From Oncomelania hupensis (taxonomy: Eukaryota; Mollusca; Gastropoda; Littorinimorpha; Pomatiopsidae): DNA of 64,000 nucleotides. Positions 55,094 through 64,000 of this stretch are shown piece after piece (within the stretch, counting starts at the first letter, position 1; the number at the start of each line of letters is the position of its first letter). Under the pieces are notes generated by a model. That model made no database searches. It saw only the letters and a list, made by a program, of their open reading frames with translations, and was not told the DNA's origin. The DNA lies in contig CM072513.1 of the NCBI GenBank assembly GCA_036898135.1, positions 92,062,517 to 92,126,516 on the forward strand, read 5' to 3'. Position numbers and translations under genes: made by a program.

Positions 55094-58000
55094 CTGTTTA
55101 AAAGTTCTGTCGATGAATTGTCAGGGTCTCGCAGATAGTAAGAAGCGCCGGGATGTCTTCCACTATTTACGATCAAAGGCCTATTCTCTTTATCTCTTGC
55201 AAGATACTCACTTTGATCCCAAATTAGAAAATTATATTAGATCTGAATGGGGATACACTTGTCATTTTGCATCTTACAGTTCTAGTGCTCGGGGTGTTGC
55301 TGTGCTCTTTAACAATAACTTTGAATTTAAACTAAATGAAATTCAGAAGGATGTAGAAGGTAATTATATTTTATTATCCATGAAAGTAATAGATAAAGAC
55401 TTTTTGATCCTCAGCCTATATGGTCCGAACAGGGATGACCCAGCATTTTATGAGAATTTATGCAAACGTATTCAAAAAATTAAATTTGATTATATTGTTA
55501 TTGGAGGAGATTGGAATTTGGTTCAAAATTTTTCCCTTGACTGTCATAACTATAAACATAATAATAATACTAGAGCTCAGGAGAAAGTTAATGAAGTAAT
55601 GATAGACCTAGATTTGATAGATGTCTGGAGAGAACTAAATCCGGAGTTAACCCGATATACTTGGAGAAGACATAACCCACTTCAGCAAAGTAGATTAGAC
55701 TTCTTTCTTATTTCAGAAGCACTCATGAATTTTTCCGTAGATGCAGATATACTCCCCGGGTACAGAACTGACCACTCAATGATTTCTTTATCAATAGTTA
55801 TTAAGGAAGCAGTAAGGAAACCTGGTCTTTGGAAATTTAACAGTTCGTTGCTCAAAGATAAAAAATACTTAGATGAAATTAATATAGTAATAAGTAATGT
55901 TATTGAAGAATATGCAGCTACTCCGTACTTACGTGATAACTTGCTAAGCATCCCTCTTGATCAACTACAGTTTGTAATTAATGACCAGTTATTTTTAGAC
56001 ACTTTATTAATGAAAATTAGAGCACAAACCATATCTTATGCAACTATGTACAAGAAGAAGAATATTGAAAAGGAGAAACAGTTGGAGACCATAATACAAC
56101 AGCTAGATAAGAAATCTAACTTAAGTGACAATGAAAAAAATGCATTAGAATCTAGTAAACGTGAATTGGTCTCTCTAAGGGAATATAGAATGGAAGGAGT
56201 TTTGCTCCGCTCTAGGGCAAGATGGACAGCTGACGGTGAAAAAATAACTTCTTATTTTTGTTCTCTTGAAAAGCGGAATTATGTAAATAAAAGAATAAAT
56301 AAATTAGAGACTCGGGGAACGATTATTATAGATGACGTTGAAATTGGAACAGAAGTAAATGGTTTTTATTCAAATTTATATCGTCAATGTGAAACTGCTG
56401 ATTGTGATATATCGAGTCTTGTTAATAATATTCCCACCCTTTCTGAGCAGGAACAATCATCTTTAGAGGGGGAGATAACTTTATTGGAAGCAGCCTCTGC
56501 TCTCAAACACATGTCTAATAAAAAGAGTCCAGGAAGTGATGGGTTTACAGCAGAATTTTTTAAAGTTTTTTGGAATAAGTTAGGGGTATTTGTTGTTAGG
56601 TCGCTTAATGAAGGGTTTAGACGGGGGGAAATGTCCTCAACACAAAAAGAGGGGGTAATAGTTTGTATTCCAAAAGGGGATAGACCTAGGGTGTATATTA
56701 AAAACTGGAGGCCCATCTCATTGTTAAATGTGGTTTATAAAATTGGTTCATCTTGTATTGCTAATAGGCTGAAGCAAGTACTACCATCTATTATTAGTGA
56801 AGACCAGACTGGTTTTATGCAAAACAGATATATAGGTGATAATATTCGTTTAATTTATGATATGATTGATTATTTGCAAGTACACAATAAACCTGGTTTG
56901 TTGCTATGTTTAGATTTCGAAAAGGCCTTTGACACTCTTAGTTGGAACTTCATGTTTAAGGTGCTAAAATCGTTTGGATGTGGCCCTGATTTTGTCAGAT
57001 GGATTGAAGCCTTTTATAGCAATATTAAGTCTACTGTAACCGTCAATGGAGGCTTAACACCGTGGTTCCATGTGCAGAGGGGCTGTAGACAGGGAGATCC
57101 AGTTTCTTGCTATTTATTCATTATGTGTGTTGAAATTCTGGCAATAATGATTAGACAAAACGATGATATTAAAGGCATTACAATCGGTGATATTGAAATT
57201 AAGATTTCTCAATACGCTGATGATACGGAAGTTATGCTTGAAGGTGATGAGAAGTCTTTTATGGAAACAATAAGTACTCTTGAACGTTTTGGAACTGTCT
57301 CAGGTTTAGTATTAAATACAGAAAAAAGCAGTGCCATATGGCTAGGGGCTATGAAAAATTCACGAACTGTCTACGTGCCACATTTGCGCATGGAATGGAA
57401 TCCGGAATATTTTAAGATACTTGGAATTTGGTTCACGAATGACCTGAAGGAGTGTGTTAAAAAAAACTTCGAAGACAAATATTTGGAAATTCAAGTCCTG
57501 TACAGAACATGGTTGAAACGAATGTTGACGCCTTTGGGCCGTGTTGCAATTCTGAAATCGTTGATTTTGTCTAAAATTATTTATCTGTGGCTTTTATTGC
57601 CAAATCCGCCTGATGATCTTGTAAGTTCAATTCAGAAAAGTATTTTTCAGTTTGTCTGGAACAGAAAGAACGATAGAATTGGTAGAAAATCGTCTGTTAA
57701 GAGTATTGCTGAAGGTGGTATAGGAATACCTGATGTACGTCAATATATGAATGCTCTAAAATTAACATGGATCAGAAAATTAAGAACGTCTCAGCATAAA
57801 TGGACACACATAATTAAGTTATTGTATGGTAAAGTACATTTCTTGGATAAACTGGGTACATGTTTTTATGATAAAGATAAAAATGTTAACATATTTTGGT
57901 GTGATGTTTTTAATGCATATGAAACACTAGGAAAAAAGGTGAATGTTGAATGTGTTGAAGATGTTGCATCGGAACCATTGTTTTGCAATAATAATATTTT

Positions 58001-58397
58001 AATTCGGAACATGCCTGTTTTCTACCGAGAATGGTTAATTGTGGATGTTTATAATATTGGTAAACTTCTCGATGAAAATGGTATTTTTTTGTCATATGAG
58101 TTGTTCGTTGCAAAATATAATATAAACACGAATTTTCTTGCATACAATGGCTGTATTAATGCTGTTGCCAAATATCTTCGCATGAACGTAATGCACACGG
58201 CTAATGTTAATTTTATTGATCATAACGTCGGTACTGTGCTGAGACTGATATACGCTAGCTGTAGAGGCGCAAAACAGTTTTACGATAGTTTGATTCAGGA
58301 TAACGTAGATCCAAAGTGTTGTAATAGCTGGGACAATAGATTAGAACGTCGGGTAGAGTGGAAAGTTATATTTAGGAAAGTACAAAAAAATTTCTGA
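55086..58397 (+). CDS. L1-like LINE ORF2: endonuclease and reverse transcriptase, nearly intact
   Basis: 1103 codons from ATG 55086. Residues about 6-235 are an APE-type endonuclease: SMNCQG, LLQDTHFD (Asp where Glu is usual in this box), GGDWNLV, SRLDFFLIS and YRTDHSMISL. Then KPGLWKFNSSLLKD. RT about 480-770: KSPGSDGFTAEFFK, NWRPISLLNVVYKI, DQTGFMQNRYIGDNIR, LCLDFEKAFDTL, GCRQGDPVSCYLFI and catalytic QYADDTEV (about 708). The frame ends prematurely at an A7 run (58384-58390). With one base fewer it would run on into the zinc-binding domain at 58468. Clade assigned from motif style only. Confidence 0.88.
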   Translation: MCDCLKVLSMNCQGLADSKKRRDVFHYLRSKAYSLYLLQDTHFDPKLENYIRSEWGYTCHFASYSSSARGVAVLFNNNFEFKLNEIQKDVEGNYILLSMKVIDKDFLILSLYGPNRDDPAFYENLCKRIQKIKFDYIVIGGDWNLVQNFSLDCHNYKHNNNTRAQEKVNEVMIDLDLIDVWRELNPELTRYTWRRHNPLQQSRLDFFLISEALMNFSVDADILPGYRTDHSMISLSIVIKEAVRKPGLWKFNSSLLKDKKYLDEINIVISNVIEEYAATPYLRDNLLSIPLDQLQFVINDQLFLDTLLMKIRAQTISYATMYKKKNIEKEKQLETIIQQLDKKSNLSDNEKNALESSKRELVSLREYRMEGVLLRSRARWTADGEKITSYFCSLEKRNYVNKRINKLETRGTIIIDDVEIGTEVNGFYSNLYRQCETADCDISSLVNNIPTLSEQEQSSLEGEITLLEAASALKHMSNKKSPGSDGFTAEFFKVFWNKLGVFVVRSLNEGFRRGEMSSTQKEGVIVCIPKGDRPRVYIKNWRPISLLNVVYKIGSSCIANRLKQVLPSIISEDQTGFMQNRYIGDNIRLIYDMIDYLQVHNKPGLLLCLDFEKAFDTLSWNFMFKVLKSFGCGPDFVRWIEAFYSNIKSTVTVNGGLTPWFHVQRGCRQGDPVSCYLFIMCVEILAIMIRQNDDIKGITIGDIEIKISQYADDTEVMLEGDEKSFMETISTLERFGTVSGLVLNTEKSSAIWLGAMKNSRTVYVPHLRMEWNPEYFKILGIWFTNDLKECVKKNFEDKYLEIQVLYRTWLKRMLTPLGRVAILKSLILSKIIYLWLLLPNPPDDLVSSIQKSIFQFVWNRKNDRIGRKSSVKSIAEGGIGIPDVRQYMNALKLTWIRKLRTSQHKWTHIIKLLYGKVHFLDKLGTCFYDKDKNVNIFWCDVFNAYETLGKKVNVECVEDVASEPLFCNNNILIRNMPVFYREWLIVDVYNIGKLLDENGIFLSYELFVAKYNINTNFLAYNGCINAVAKYLRMNVMHTANVNFIDHNVGTVLRLIYASCRGAKQFYDSLIQDNVDPKCCNSWDNRLERRVEWKVIFRKVQKNF

Positions 58398-58866
58398 AAT
58401 TAGTTTAAAGTGGTTACAGATTAGGATTATTCAAAGGATTTTAGGGACGAATGTAATTTTAGCAAGCATGGGATTAGGGGATAGTACTAACTGTAGCTTT
58501 TGTAATGATGCGCGAGAAAATATTCAACACATTTTTTGGCAGTGTCCGATTGTTCAGACGTTTTGGCTGAATTTTCAAACAGAGATAAATGAGAAGTGTT
58601 ATAATGCCTGTGCTTTCCGCTTTAGTGAACATCTAGTTATATTTGCATGTGACCGAAATGTAAAAACTGATGAAGTGTTGGATTTATTAATAATGTTGGC
58701 GAAATCATATATTTATAGATGCAAACTTGAAAAACAATTGCCGTTCTTTCCTGCATATAAATCTGTTATGAACAAGAGGTACGCCATTGAAAGATATATT
58801 GCAAATATTAACATGAGGTATGAAAATTTTTCACTAGCATGGCACGCGTATAAATCTTTATTTTGA
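58398..58866 (+). pseudogene. L1-like ORF2 C-terminal zinc-binding domain, out of frame
   Basis: In the other frame: an RT-associated zinc-binding domain with CSFCNDARENIQHIFWQC (C-x2-C...H...C), then a helical tail ending at TGA 58864-58866. The upstream bridge (SLKWLQIRIIQRILGTN) is also in this frame, so only the single A-run indel separates it from ORF2. Confidence 0.8.
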
Positions 58867-58921
58867 ATGTTTATTGAAGAGTCTGCTTCGTTTCCACACG
58901 GAATGTTATATGGATTGATAT

Positions 58922-58923
<2 letters not shown>

Positions 58924-58993
<70 letters not shown>
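58924..58993. repeat. (CT)n in the L1-like 3' UTR
   Basis: About 35 CT units inside the element, between the ORF2 stop and the AATAAA. Confidence 0.95.
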
Positions 58994-58996
<3 letters not shown>

Positions 58997-59305
58997 TTCG
59001 CTCCCTCTCTCTCGTTCATTTTTTTTTTCTCTTTTCCTTTCTTGCTTCTTTCTATCTAAAATCGTAACAAACAAATCTGCATGTAGGACTCGCAGTTGTT
59101 TTTGTATTATTTCTTTAAAATATGTATTATGTCTAAGTATTTTGTAACTGTACATGGTCTGAATTGTAATTGTATAATTATGCTTTTACTGCTAAACGAG
59201 AGAGACAATTATATGTAAATGTAATGCATTATGAATTAGAAATATAAATTGTGAACATGCATGATTTGTAAATAAAACAAGTTTGTTATAAAAAAAAAAA
59301 AAAAA

Positions 59306-59582
59306 CTGTGAGGGATTTAAAAAGAGATACTCTGGCTGCAACTGCTGGTAAACTTGTATTAAGTGAAATTGGGTTAAATGGTACATTTTTATGAATAAAG
59401 AGTGAAACGCCTCTAGAAGATATACAATCTAGAGACGAATAATCAGTAATATCTATAAGCTGTTTCTCTGATAAGAGAGTTTCCTGAATGGCCAACACTT
59501 CAGGTCGATGCTCTGTCAGCAGACAGCACAGCTCCTCATAATTTGATCTTATCCCTCGTATATTCCACTGCAAAATAGCCAT
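59306..59582 (-). pseudogene. LINE copy 2 ORF2, first part: endonuclease N-terminus
   Basis: ATG at 59582 (MAILQWNIRGIRSNYEEL), then PEVLAIQETLL with the catalytic Glu and VSLFIHKNVPF, running into the duplicated target site. The reading continues, after the 6-kb insertion, at 53330 (SIYLTPSINV). The insertion therefore cut the endonuclease domain. Confidence 0.85.
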
Positions 59583-59992
59583 AAAAATGAAGTAAAAGAA
59601 AACTAAATATTTCAATCTTTGAGAGGACAATTATTTCTCTTGAGTTTTCTGACCCTCATCCATCTCCTCATGGTCCATCAATTCCCCGAAACGGTTCTTC
59701 GTCTCGAGAGGTTGATGGTGCTTGGAAGAAAGGGGTCCAGGCTTTTGAGTTTTCTTGGAACTCCGGGATCCCAAACTACCAGCAGGCTTCCTCCCTTTTT
59801 CCCCAGGCAGCACTGGTTCTTGGGTCTTCTTTCTCCCTCTTACCCTTCTAAACTTTTCCCTCTCCTCCCCCGACGCTCCCTGGCTGGGCCAATAAGATCC
59901 GGGCTGCCTCTGCAACCGCCCGGTCACTGAAACCTGCCGCCGAAGTTGGGGCGGCTTGAGGCATGGCCTCCCTCGCGGCAGGTGTGACGGCT

Positions 59993-61128
59993 TTAGACAC
60001 GGCCGTCTGCGTGTTGTGGGTGACGGTTTTGGACGTGACCGTCGGCACGTTCTCCAGTGTAGCTGATGGGGCTGGAGACCCCCCCCCCCCCCCTATGACC
60101 AAACAACGTAAGCATTTTCTCTAGATTGTCCATCCGCCTGCACAGTGCGTCCAAAACCTGTGTCATTTTATTCAGAGTGAGTTCCATTGCTGGGTCACGG
60201 TGTGAACTAGATTCCACATGGGGTGTGGAACACACCACAGACGCAAAGGAACGCTCTCGGATACCCAGACTCCTTTCCATGACCTTTTTTCTTGCGTCTC
60301 TGAAGGAGCACCTCTCAGTAGCCCTCACCTTTTGGATCTCCAGCTCCAACTGCCACTGAGGGCAATCTTTGGAGCTGGAAGCATGCTGCCCCGCGCAATT
60401 CACGCAGCAAATAGGATCTTTGCATGCGTTTTCGTGTTTATCCTTGGCGCATTCACAGCAAATTTCTTTGTTTTTACAAGTCCCGCTACCATGGCCAAAC
60501 TTTTACAGCGGAAGCAACGCAACGGTGATGGAATGAACGGCGTCACCTTCACCCGAAGGTATCCCACCTTGAGTGACTCCAGCAACTTGGCCATGGCAAA
60601 GGTCACAAAAAGTGTATTGGTGGGGATACGCTTTGGTCCTTTGGTGACAAAGACCCGCTGTACCGCTGTGACCCCCTGGCTGGAGAGTTCATCACGAATT
60701 TCCAATTCCGACATATCGATCAAGTCTTGACATCGGATGACTCCCTTGGAGGAATTCAACCGTCCATGCACAGTAACTTTGATTTGTCTGTCAACAAAGA
60801 CGGTCAAATTCCTCTTTAGCAGACACTCCGATGCCCTTTTGGTTGAGCACTCCACCAGATAGGCCCCAGATCGAAGTTTTTTGACATCTTTGAAACCCAC
60901 CGTGCACACGGATTGGAAACCTTTATGGATGGCGAACGGAGACAGCTTGCCTAGTGGCATAGCCAGATCCGCCCCCTCCACAATCAAAAAACGAGGCCAG
61001 GCCCTATCCACCCCAGATGCACAAGCTTTTTTCCTTACGTCCATGTCACTGTCCGTGTCCCTGTCCGATTCGTCATCGAGTAGTCTTTTTTTGTTTGTTG
61101 ATGCCATGTTATTAATTTGTTTATTCAT
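59993..61128 (-). pseudogene. LINE copy 2 ORF1 (gag-like, CCHC), frameshifted
   Basis: The start is probably ATG 61128 or 61107 (MASTNKKRLLDDESDRDTDS). A basic/acidic N-terminus is followed by an RRM-like middle part (FQSVCTVGFKDVKKLRSGAY, VTAVQRVFVTKGP). Then PLRCFRCKS begins the zinc knuckles, but the frame shifts at about 60480. The second and third knuckles and the C-terminus continue in another frame open from 60403 to 59993 (NCAGQHASSSKDCPQW, MTQVLDALCRRMDNLEKML). A C10-12 run at 60080 is a further source of frame loss. Confidence 0.75.
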
Positions 61129-61606
61129 CCCCCCTGCTCCCCACCCACCACGGAGTCCAACAAGGGGATGCGTCCAAGCGGAAAATCCAGCAAGGGTGCT
61201 CACCAGGGCTACAGGGGGGATATACACCCAGACAATCCTGCACTGCCACTACGGTCTTGTTCAAGTTTGACCCATGAGCCGCAGCCTTCTAGCAAAGCTA
61301 GGGCAATACACGACCAGCCGCTTGACTGACGCGGGCCACGCCAGCCTCCCGTCTAGAAGTCCGGGCCAAAGAGGTGTGTTAGTGTGGGGGACCGCAGTCC
61401 CTCAGAGACCTCAACCTCCAGGATCCCATTCTCCCCCGACACGGGTTGCCCTGCACGGCAAACGCAGGGGGCCAAGAGAAGGCCACAGAGAAAAAGAAGG
61501 GTAGGAAAAGAAGAAATGATGGGGAAAAAGAAGACAGTAAAAGTCCGGTAAGGCAGAAGAGAGAGTGTGTGTGAAGACTTTAAAAAAATTTAATTTATTA
61601 CTTATA

Positions 61607-61608
61607 TA

Positions 61609-61704
<96 letters not shown>
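61607..61704. repeat. (TA)n microsatellite
   Basis: About 49 TA units. Confidence 0.95.
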
Positions 61705-61707
<3 letters not shown>

Positions 61708-61996
61708 CAAAGATATGGGTTTCTTTCTTTTTCTTTTTTAGGTCACAGTGTGCATTGTTTGGCAAAATAATACGCACTACAGATTGAATTTTCAATGATT
61801 TTTAAGAAAATGTATAAAACAATTACACATGTAGAATGGCATTTTCAACTTAAAAAGTACAACAAAATCCAATTCATTACAATGTATATAACTGGTCATA
61901 CTATTATGTATATCACTGGTCATACTAACTCATGCAATCACTACTCAACAGTAAGGTTTCACTTTCAACTTAGAACTGTAAGTGTTATATATGCAC

Positions 61997-62069
61997 ACAG
62001 ACTGAGGTTACATTACATTACATGATTATTGCTTTAGGTCCAGCGGAATCAGGACCAACAGATTGAGGT
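61997..62069 (-). mobile_element. Tail-only LINE/SINE insertion (~49 bp) with TSD
   Basis: Only TACATTACATTACATG + ATTATTGCTTTAGGTCCAGC and a few more bases of the shared tail are present, with an internal ~17-base gap. The flanks are ACAGACTGAGGT (61997-62008) and ACAGATTGAGGT (62058-62069). An extreme 5' truncation. Confidence 0.75.
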
Positions 62070-63039
62070 ACATACAATTTATAGGAATTGAGTCAAATAC
62101 AATTACAACAGTATTTTTGTCATGCACAACACACCCACCCACACACAAAATAAATGACCACTTGGAAACACAATTTATTTCGTTGTAGTTTTAATACTTA
62201 ACACAACAAAATCAGTTATACCAACATATATACAAAAGCTCTCCTCTTTTTCTTCTTACCTTAAAAAAATGAAAAGAAAAAAAAAGATCACAGCTGATGA
62301 TGATGAAACTATTGTAAAGAACAGTATACAAGTTAACATCCATGGCAGAAATCTAGAAATATGTCAATACAAAAGCGATGTGACAAAACAGAAACAAAAC
62401 AACATGAGTACACAGAACATAACTTCTGCAGGCATTACATTTTAATCTTTTTTTTTAAATCAGCAAAAAACTATCAGTTTTGCAATTAACAAACTCAACA
62501 CAAAAAAAGAAAACAACTAATCATCATTAATGAGTTGGCGTAAGGAGAAAAGTCATTTTTTTTTTCTTTTTTTTTTTGTTGGCACAAACACCATGACTTT
62601 GCTTTCAAACTGTAACATGAAGTTACACACACAACCACGGAAACAAAAAAGCTACACATTTTCAATAGGTATACTACACACATACGCCTTTGTATTCAAC
62701 ACTCGTGTGTTAAACGCACAGTTTAGCAGACCACAACAAAAAGAGCGTCTTTTTACACTGTCGGTGACACATCATTACTATCAGTAGCAAAAGCAGTATC
62801 ATTGTCACTCTTATACTTTAACGAACAATATACCCGTGTAAGTGTCAGGGTGCAGAAAAAGCAGCCCCAAATAGCTAACTGTTCTCTTTTAAAGTCAAAG
62901 TCTAAGAATAATCCAAACTTGCAAGATACTACTATGCTGCATAAAAATAAATAAAATCCAGACCTTAAGACACTTTTGCCCCTATTCCTTCAGATGAGAG
63001 CATGACCTGAGGTCTAGTCTGTGCATGCCCGCGTCTCAT
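62070..63039. other. Non-coding sequence
   Basis: A-rich and T-rich tracts. No gene recognised. Confidence 0.4.
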
Positions 63040-63290
63040 CGTACGGACTTTAAAGATCCTGATGCTCATGTCCTAAACGGGGGAGTGGATTCACTAGGTC
63101 CCTTCTCCCCCACACCCGGTCGCCCAGGATTGTGCTCAGTTGTCTGGGCATCAAACAATGTGCCCAAAGACTGCAAGTTGGCGACTCATTCAGCTCGAGT
63201 TAGATCCTTTATAGGCCAGCGCCTTGAGCAGCTCTTGAGCTGGAAAAGTGCTAAATAGGACCAATTAAATAAATAATAAATACATGAAAT
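63040..63290 (+). mobile_element. SINE family 2, fullest copy
   Basis: Contains AAAGATCCTGATGCTCATGT, GCCCAGGATTGTGCTCAGTT, CTGGGCATCA, GCAAGTTGGCGACTC and GCGCCTTGAGCAGCTCTTGA, ending GAAAAGTGCTAAATA and an AAATAAAT-type tail. It aligns end to end with 36262-36505 (minus) and in its 3' part with 9185-9300. A clear tRNA A/B-box pair was not found. Confidence 0.7.
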
Positions 63291-64000
63291 AAATCTAGCT
63301 ATTCACTTTCATCGAGAAGCATAACAACTTGTGATCTTTAGTACAAAATAAAAGTATTTAAGAACCGAGAAAGAACTGTCACGCTAATTGATGTGCAGTT
63401 GCAAAAAGAAACAAGATTTTTTGTTTTAAAGAAGAAAAAAAAAGGAAATAATTATTCTTGAAGAAGATTGTCTGAGGTAAGATATGCTGTAACTTAATGA
63501 CAATAATGATATTAGAAGAAAAGGGTCAAAAACAACGAGCAATACCTAAACACCCATGGCAAATATACATTAATGAATATGCTGTGTCCAGAATGTTCAC
63601 TGTTGTAATACGCAAGGTTCGTCACGCTCAAGCTGCTGTGGGAAAAGGGAGAAAATAAAGATAGTGGGGCACACAGAAAGTGCAAACAAAACTTATTATG
63701 TTTGGGCCCTATGAACATCATTTTGATATGTGTCACATTTGTAATATTCCATGAGCCTATTCTTTCATACCAAATTAATTAGGTTCTGAACAAGAAAATT
63801 ACAATAGCTTCAACAAACCATTAACAAGATAAGGTTCCAGTTCACCAACACTGAAGGTAAAAAGGTAGCATGATCTTCCTCCCTGATTTAAAAAAAAAAG
63901 AAAATAAAAAGAAAGAAAGTTAAATATTTACTTTTGTAGCAACGTAGCACCTTGGTTTTATCTTGAAAAAGCCAACAGGAAAGCATGGAATGAGGAGCCA
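63291..64000. other. Non-coding sequence
   Basis: AT-rich; nothing recognised up to the window edge. Confidence 0.4.

Larger units (their letters stand above)
53331..59302 (+). mobile_element. L1-like (L1/Tx1-type) LINE, ~5.97 kb, inserted in the other LINE
   Basis: Bounded by an 11-13 bp duplication, with an AATAAA (59269-59274) about 20 bases before a poly(A) run (59290-59305). The 1.75-kb 5' region lacks a recognisable ORF1 and contains (TTA)n, (CA)n and (CT)n tracts. ORF2 is at 55086, and a (CT)n lies in the 3' UTR. It is probably full length or close to it, because TPRT truncation usually removes the 5' UTR. Confidence 0.9.
49618..61480 (-). mobile_element. RNase H-bearing LINE (I/Nimb/Jockey-like), copy 2, split by an L1-like LINE
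   Basis: Minus-strand element with ORF1 (61128-59993), ORF2 endonuclease (59582-59306), the foreign insertion 53331-59302, then the rest of ORF2 (53330-49720) and the shared 3' tail (49685-49625, TTGCTTTAGGTCCAGCGG in plus). The 5' UTR probably lies between 61128 and about 61480, but the exact 5' end and target duplication were not seen. Both ORFs carry frameshifts and stops. About 97-98% similar by eye to copy 1 in the shared RT region. Confidence 0.85.

Noticed and set aside
60060..60095. A programmed frameshift at the C-run in LINE ORF1
   Set aside because: A simple homopolymer expansion in an already frameshifted pseudogene is sufficient.

Overview
This is a eukaryotic, transposon-crowded stretch of an animal genome. 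The mix of LINEs, SINE-like elements, Ty3/gypsy LTR elements, foldback elements, long microsatellites and degenerate TTGACCTT repeats, together with a selenoprotein L-like gene (a family known from aquatic animals), points to an aquatic invertebrate, most likely a mollusc (inference; no species marker was read directly).

The only convincing host gene lies on the minus strand between 41804 and 24029. It is split into at least eight small exons, and seven of the eight visible junction ends fall on codon boundaries. It encodes a thioredoxin-fold, peroxiredoxin-like protein in which the redox motif is written with two in-frame TGA codons three codons apart (37954-37956 and 37945-37947), i.e. U-x-x-U. 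ORF finding breaks at these codons, so the gene is easy to miss. Its first exon and its SECIS element were not found. A young 10.9 kb Ty3/gypsy element (25088-35977) sits in the intron between the sixth and seventh visible exons.

1-24 kb: a layered repeat region. It holds a tRNA-like sequence cut by a SINE-like element, three kinds of solo or partial LTR with 5-bp target duplications, a gag-protease LTR remnant (11.08-14.0 kb), a decayed RTE-like LINE (14.0-15.8 kb), a 5'-truncated RNase H-bearing LINE (6.8-9.2 kb), and many copies of a ~575-bp SINE-like element that shares its 3' tail with that LINE. At 17.7-21.0 kb three insertions are nested: SINE-like element, then LTR inside it, then another SINE-like element inside the LTR.

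25-36 kb: the gypsy element has near-identical ~1.5 kb LTRs and the domain order Gag-PR-IN-RT-RNase H (integrase before reverse transcriptase, as in the Gmr1 group). It carries an internal direct tandem amplification of a 2153-bp gag-PR-IN segment (two full copies and a third partial copy), which breaks the polyprotein.

36-49.6 kb: the upstream exons of the selenoprotein gene, then satellites: a 30-bp minisatellite, long TA/TAA arrays, arrays of an inverted 12-mer (GCGAGCGCAAAT and its complement), and two foldback elements with TTAGGG-like cores.

49.6-61.5 kb: a second copy of the RNase H-bearing LINE on the minus strand, with ORF1 and ORF2 both decayed. It is split within its endonuclease by a 6-kb L1-like LINE (53331-59302, plus strand) that has a poly(A) tail and an 11-13 bp target duplication. 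The L1-like ORF2 is nearly intact, with one frameshift in an A7 run. 61.5-64 kb holds a TA array, a 49-bp tail-only LINE insertion and a second SINE family.
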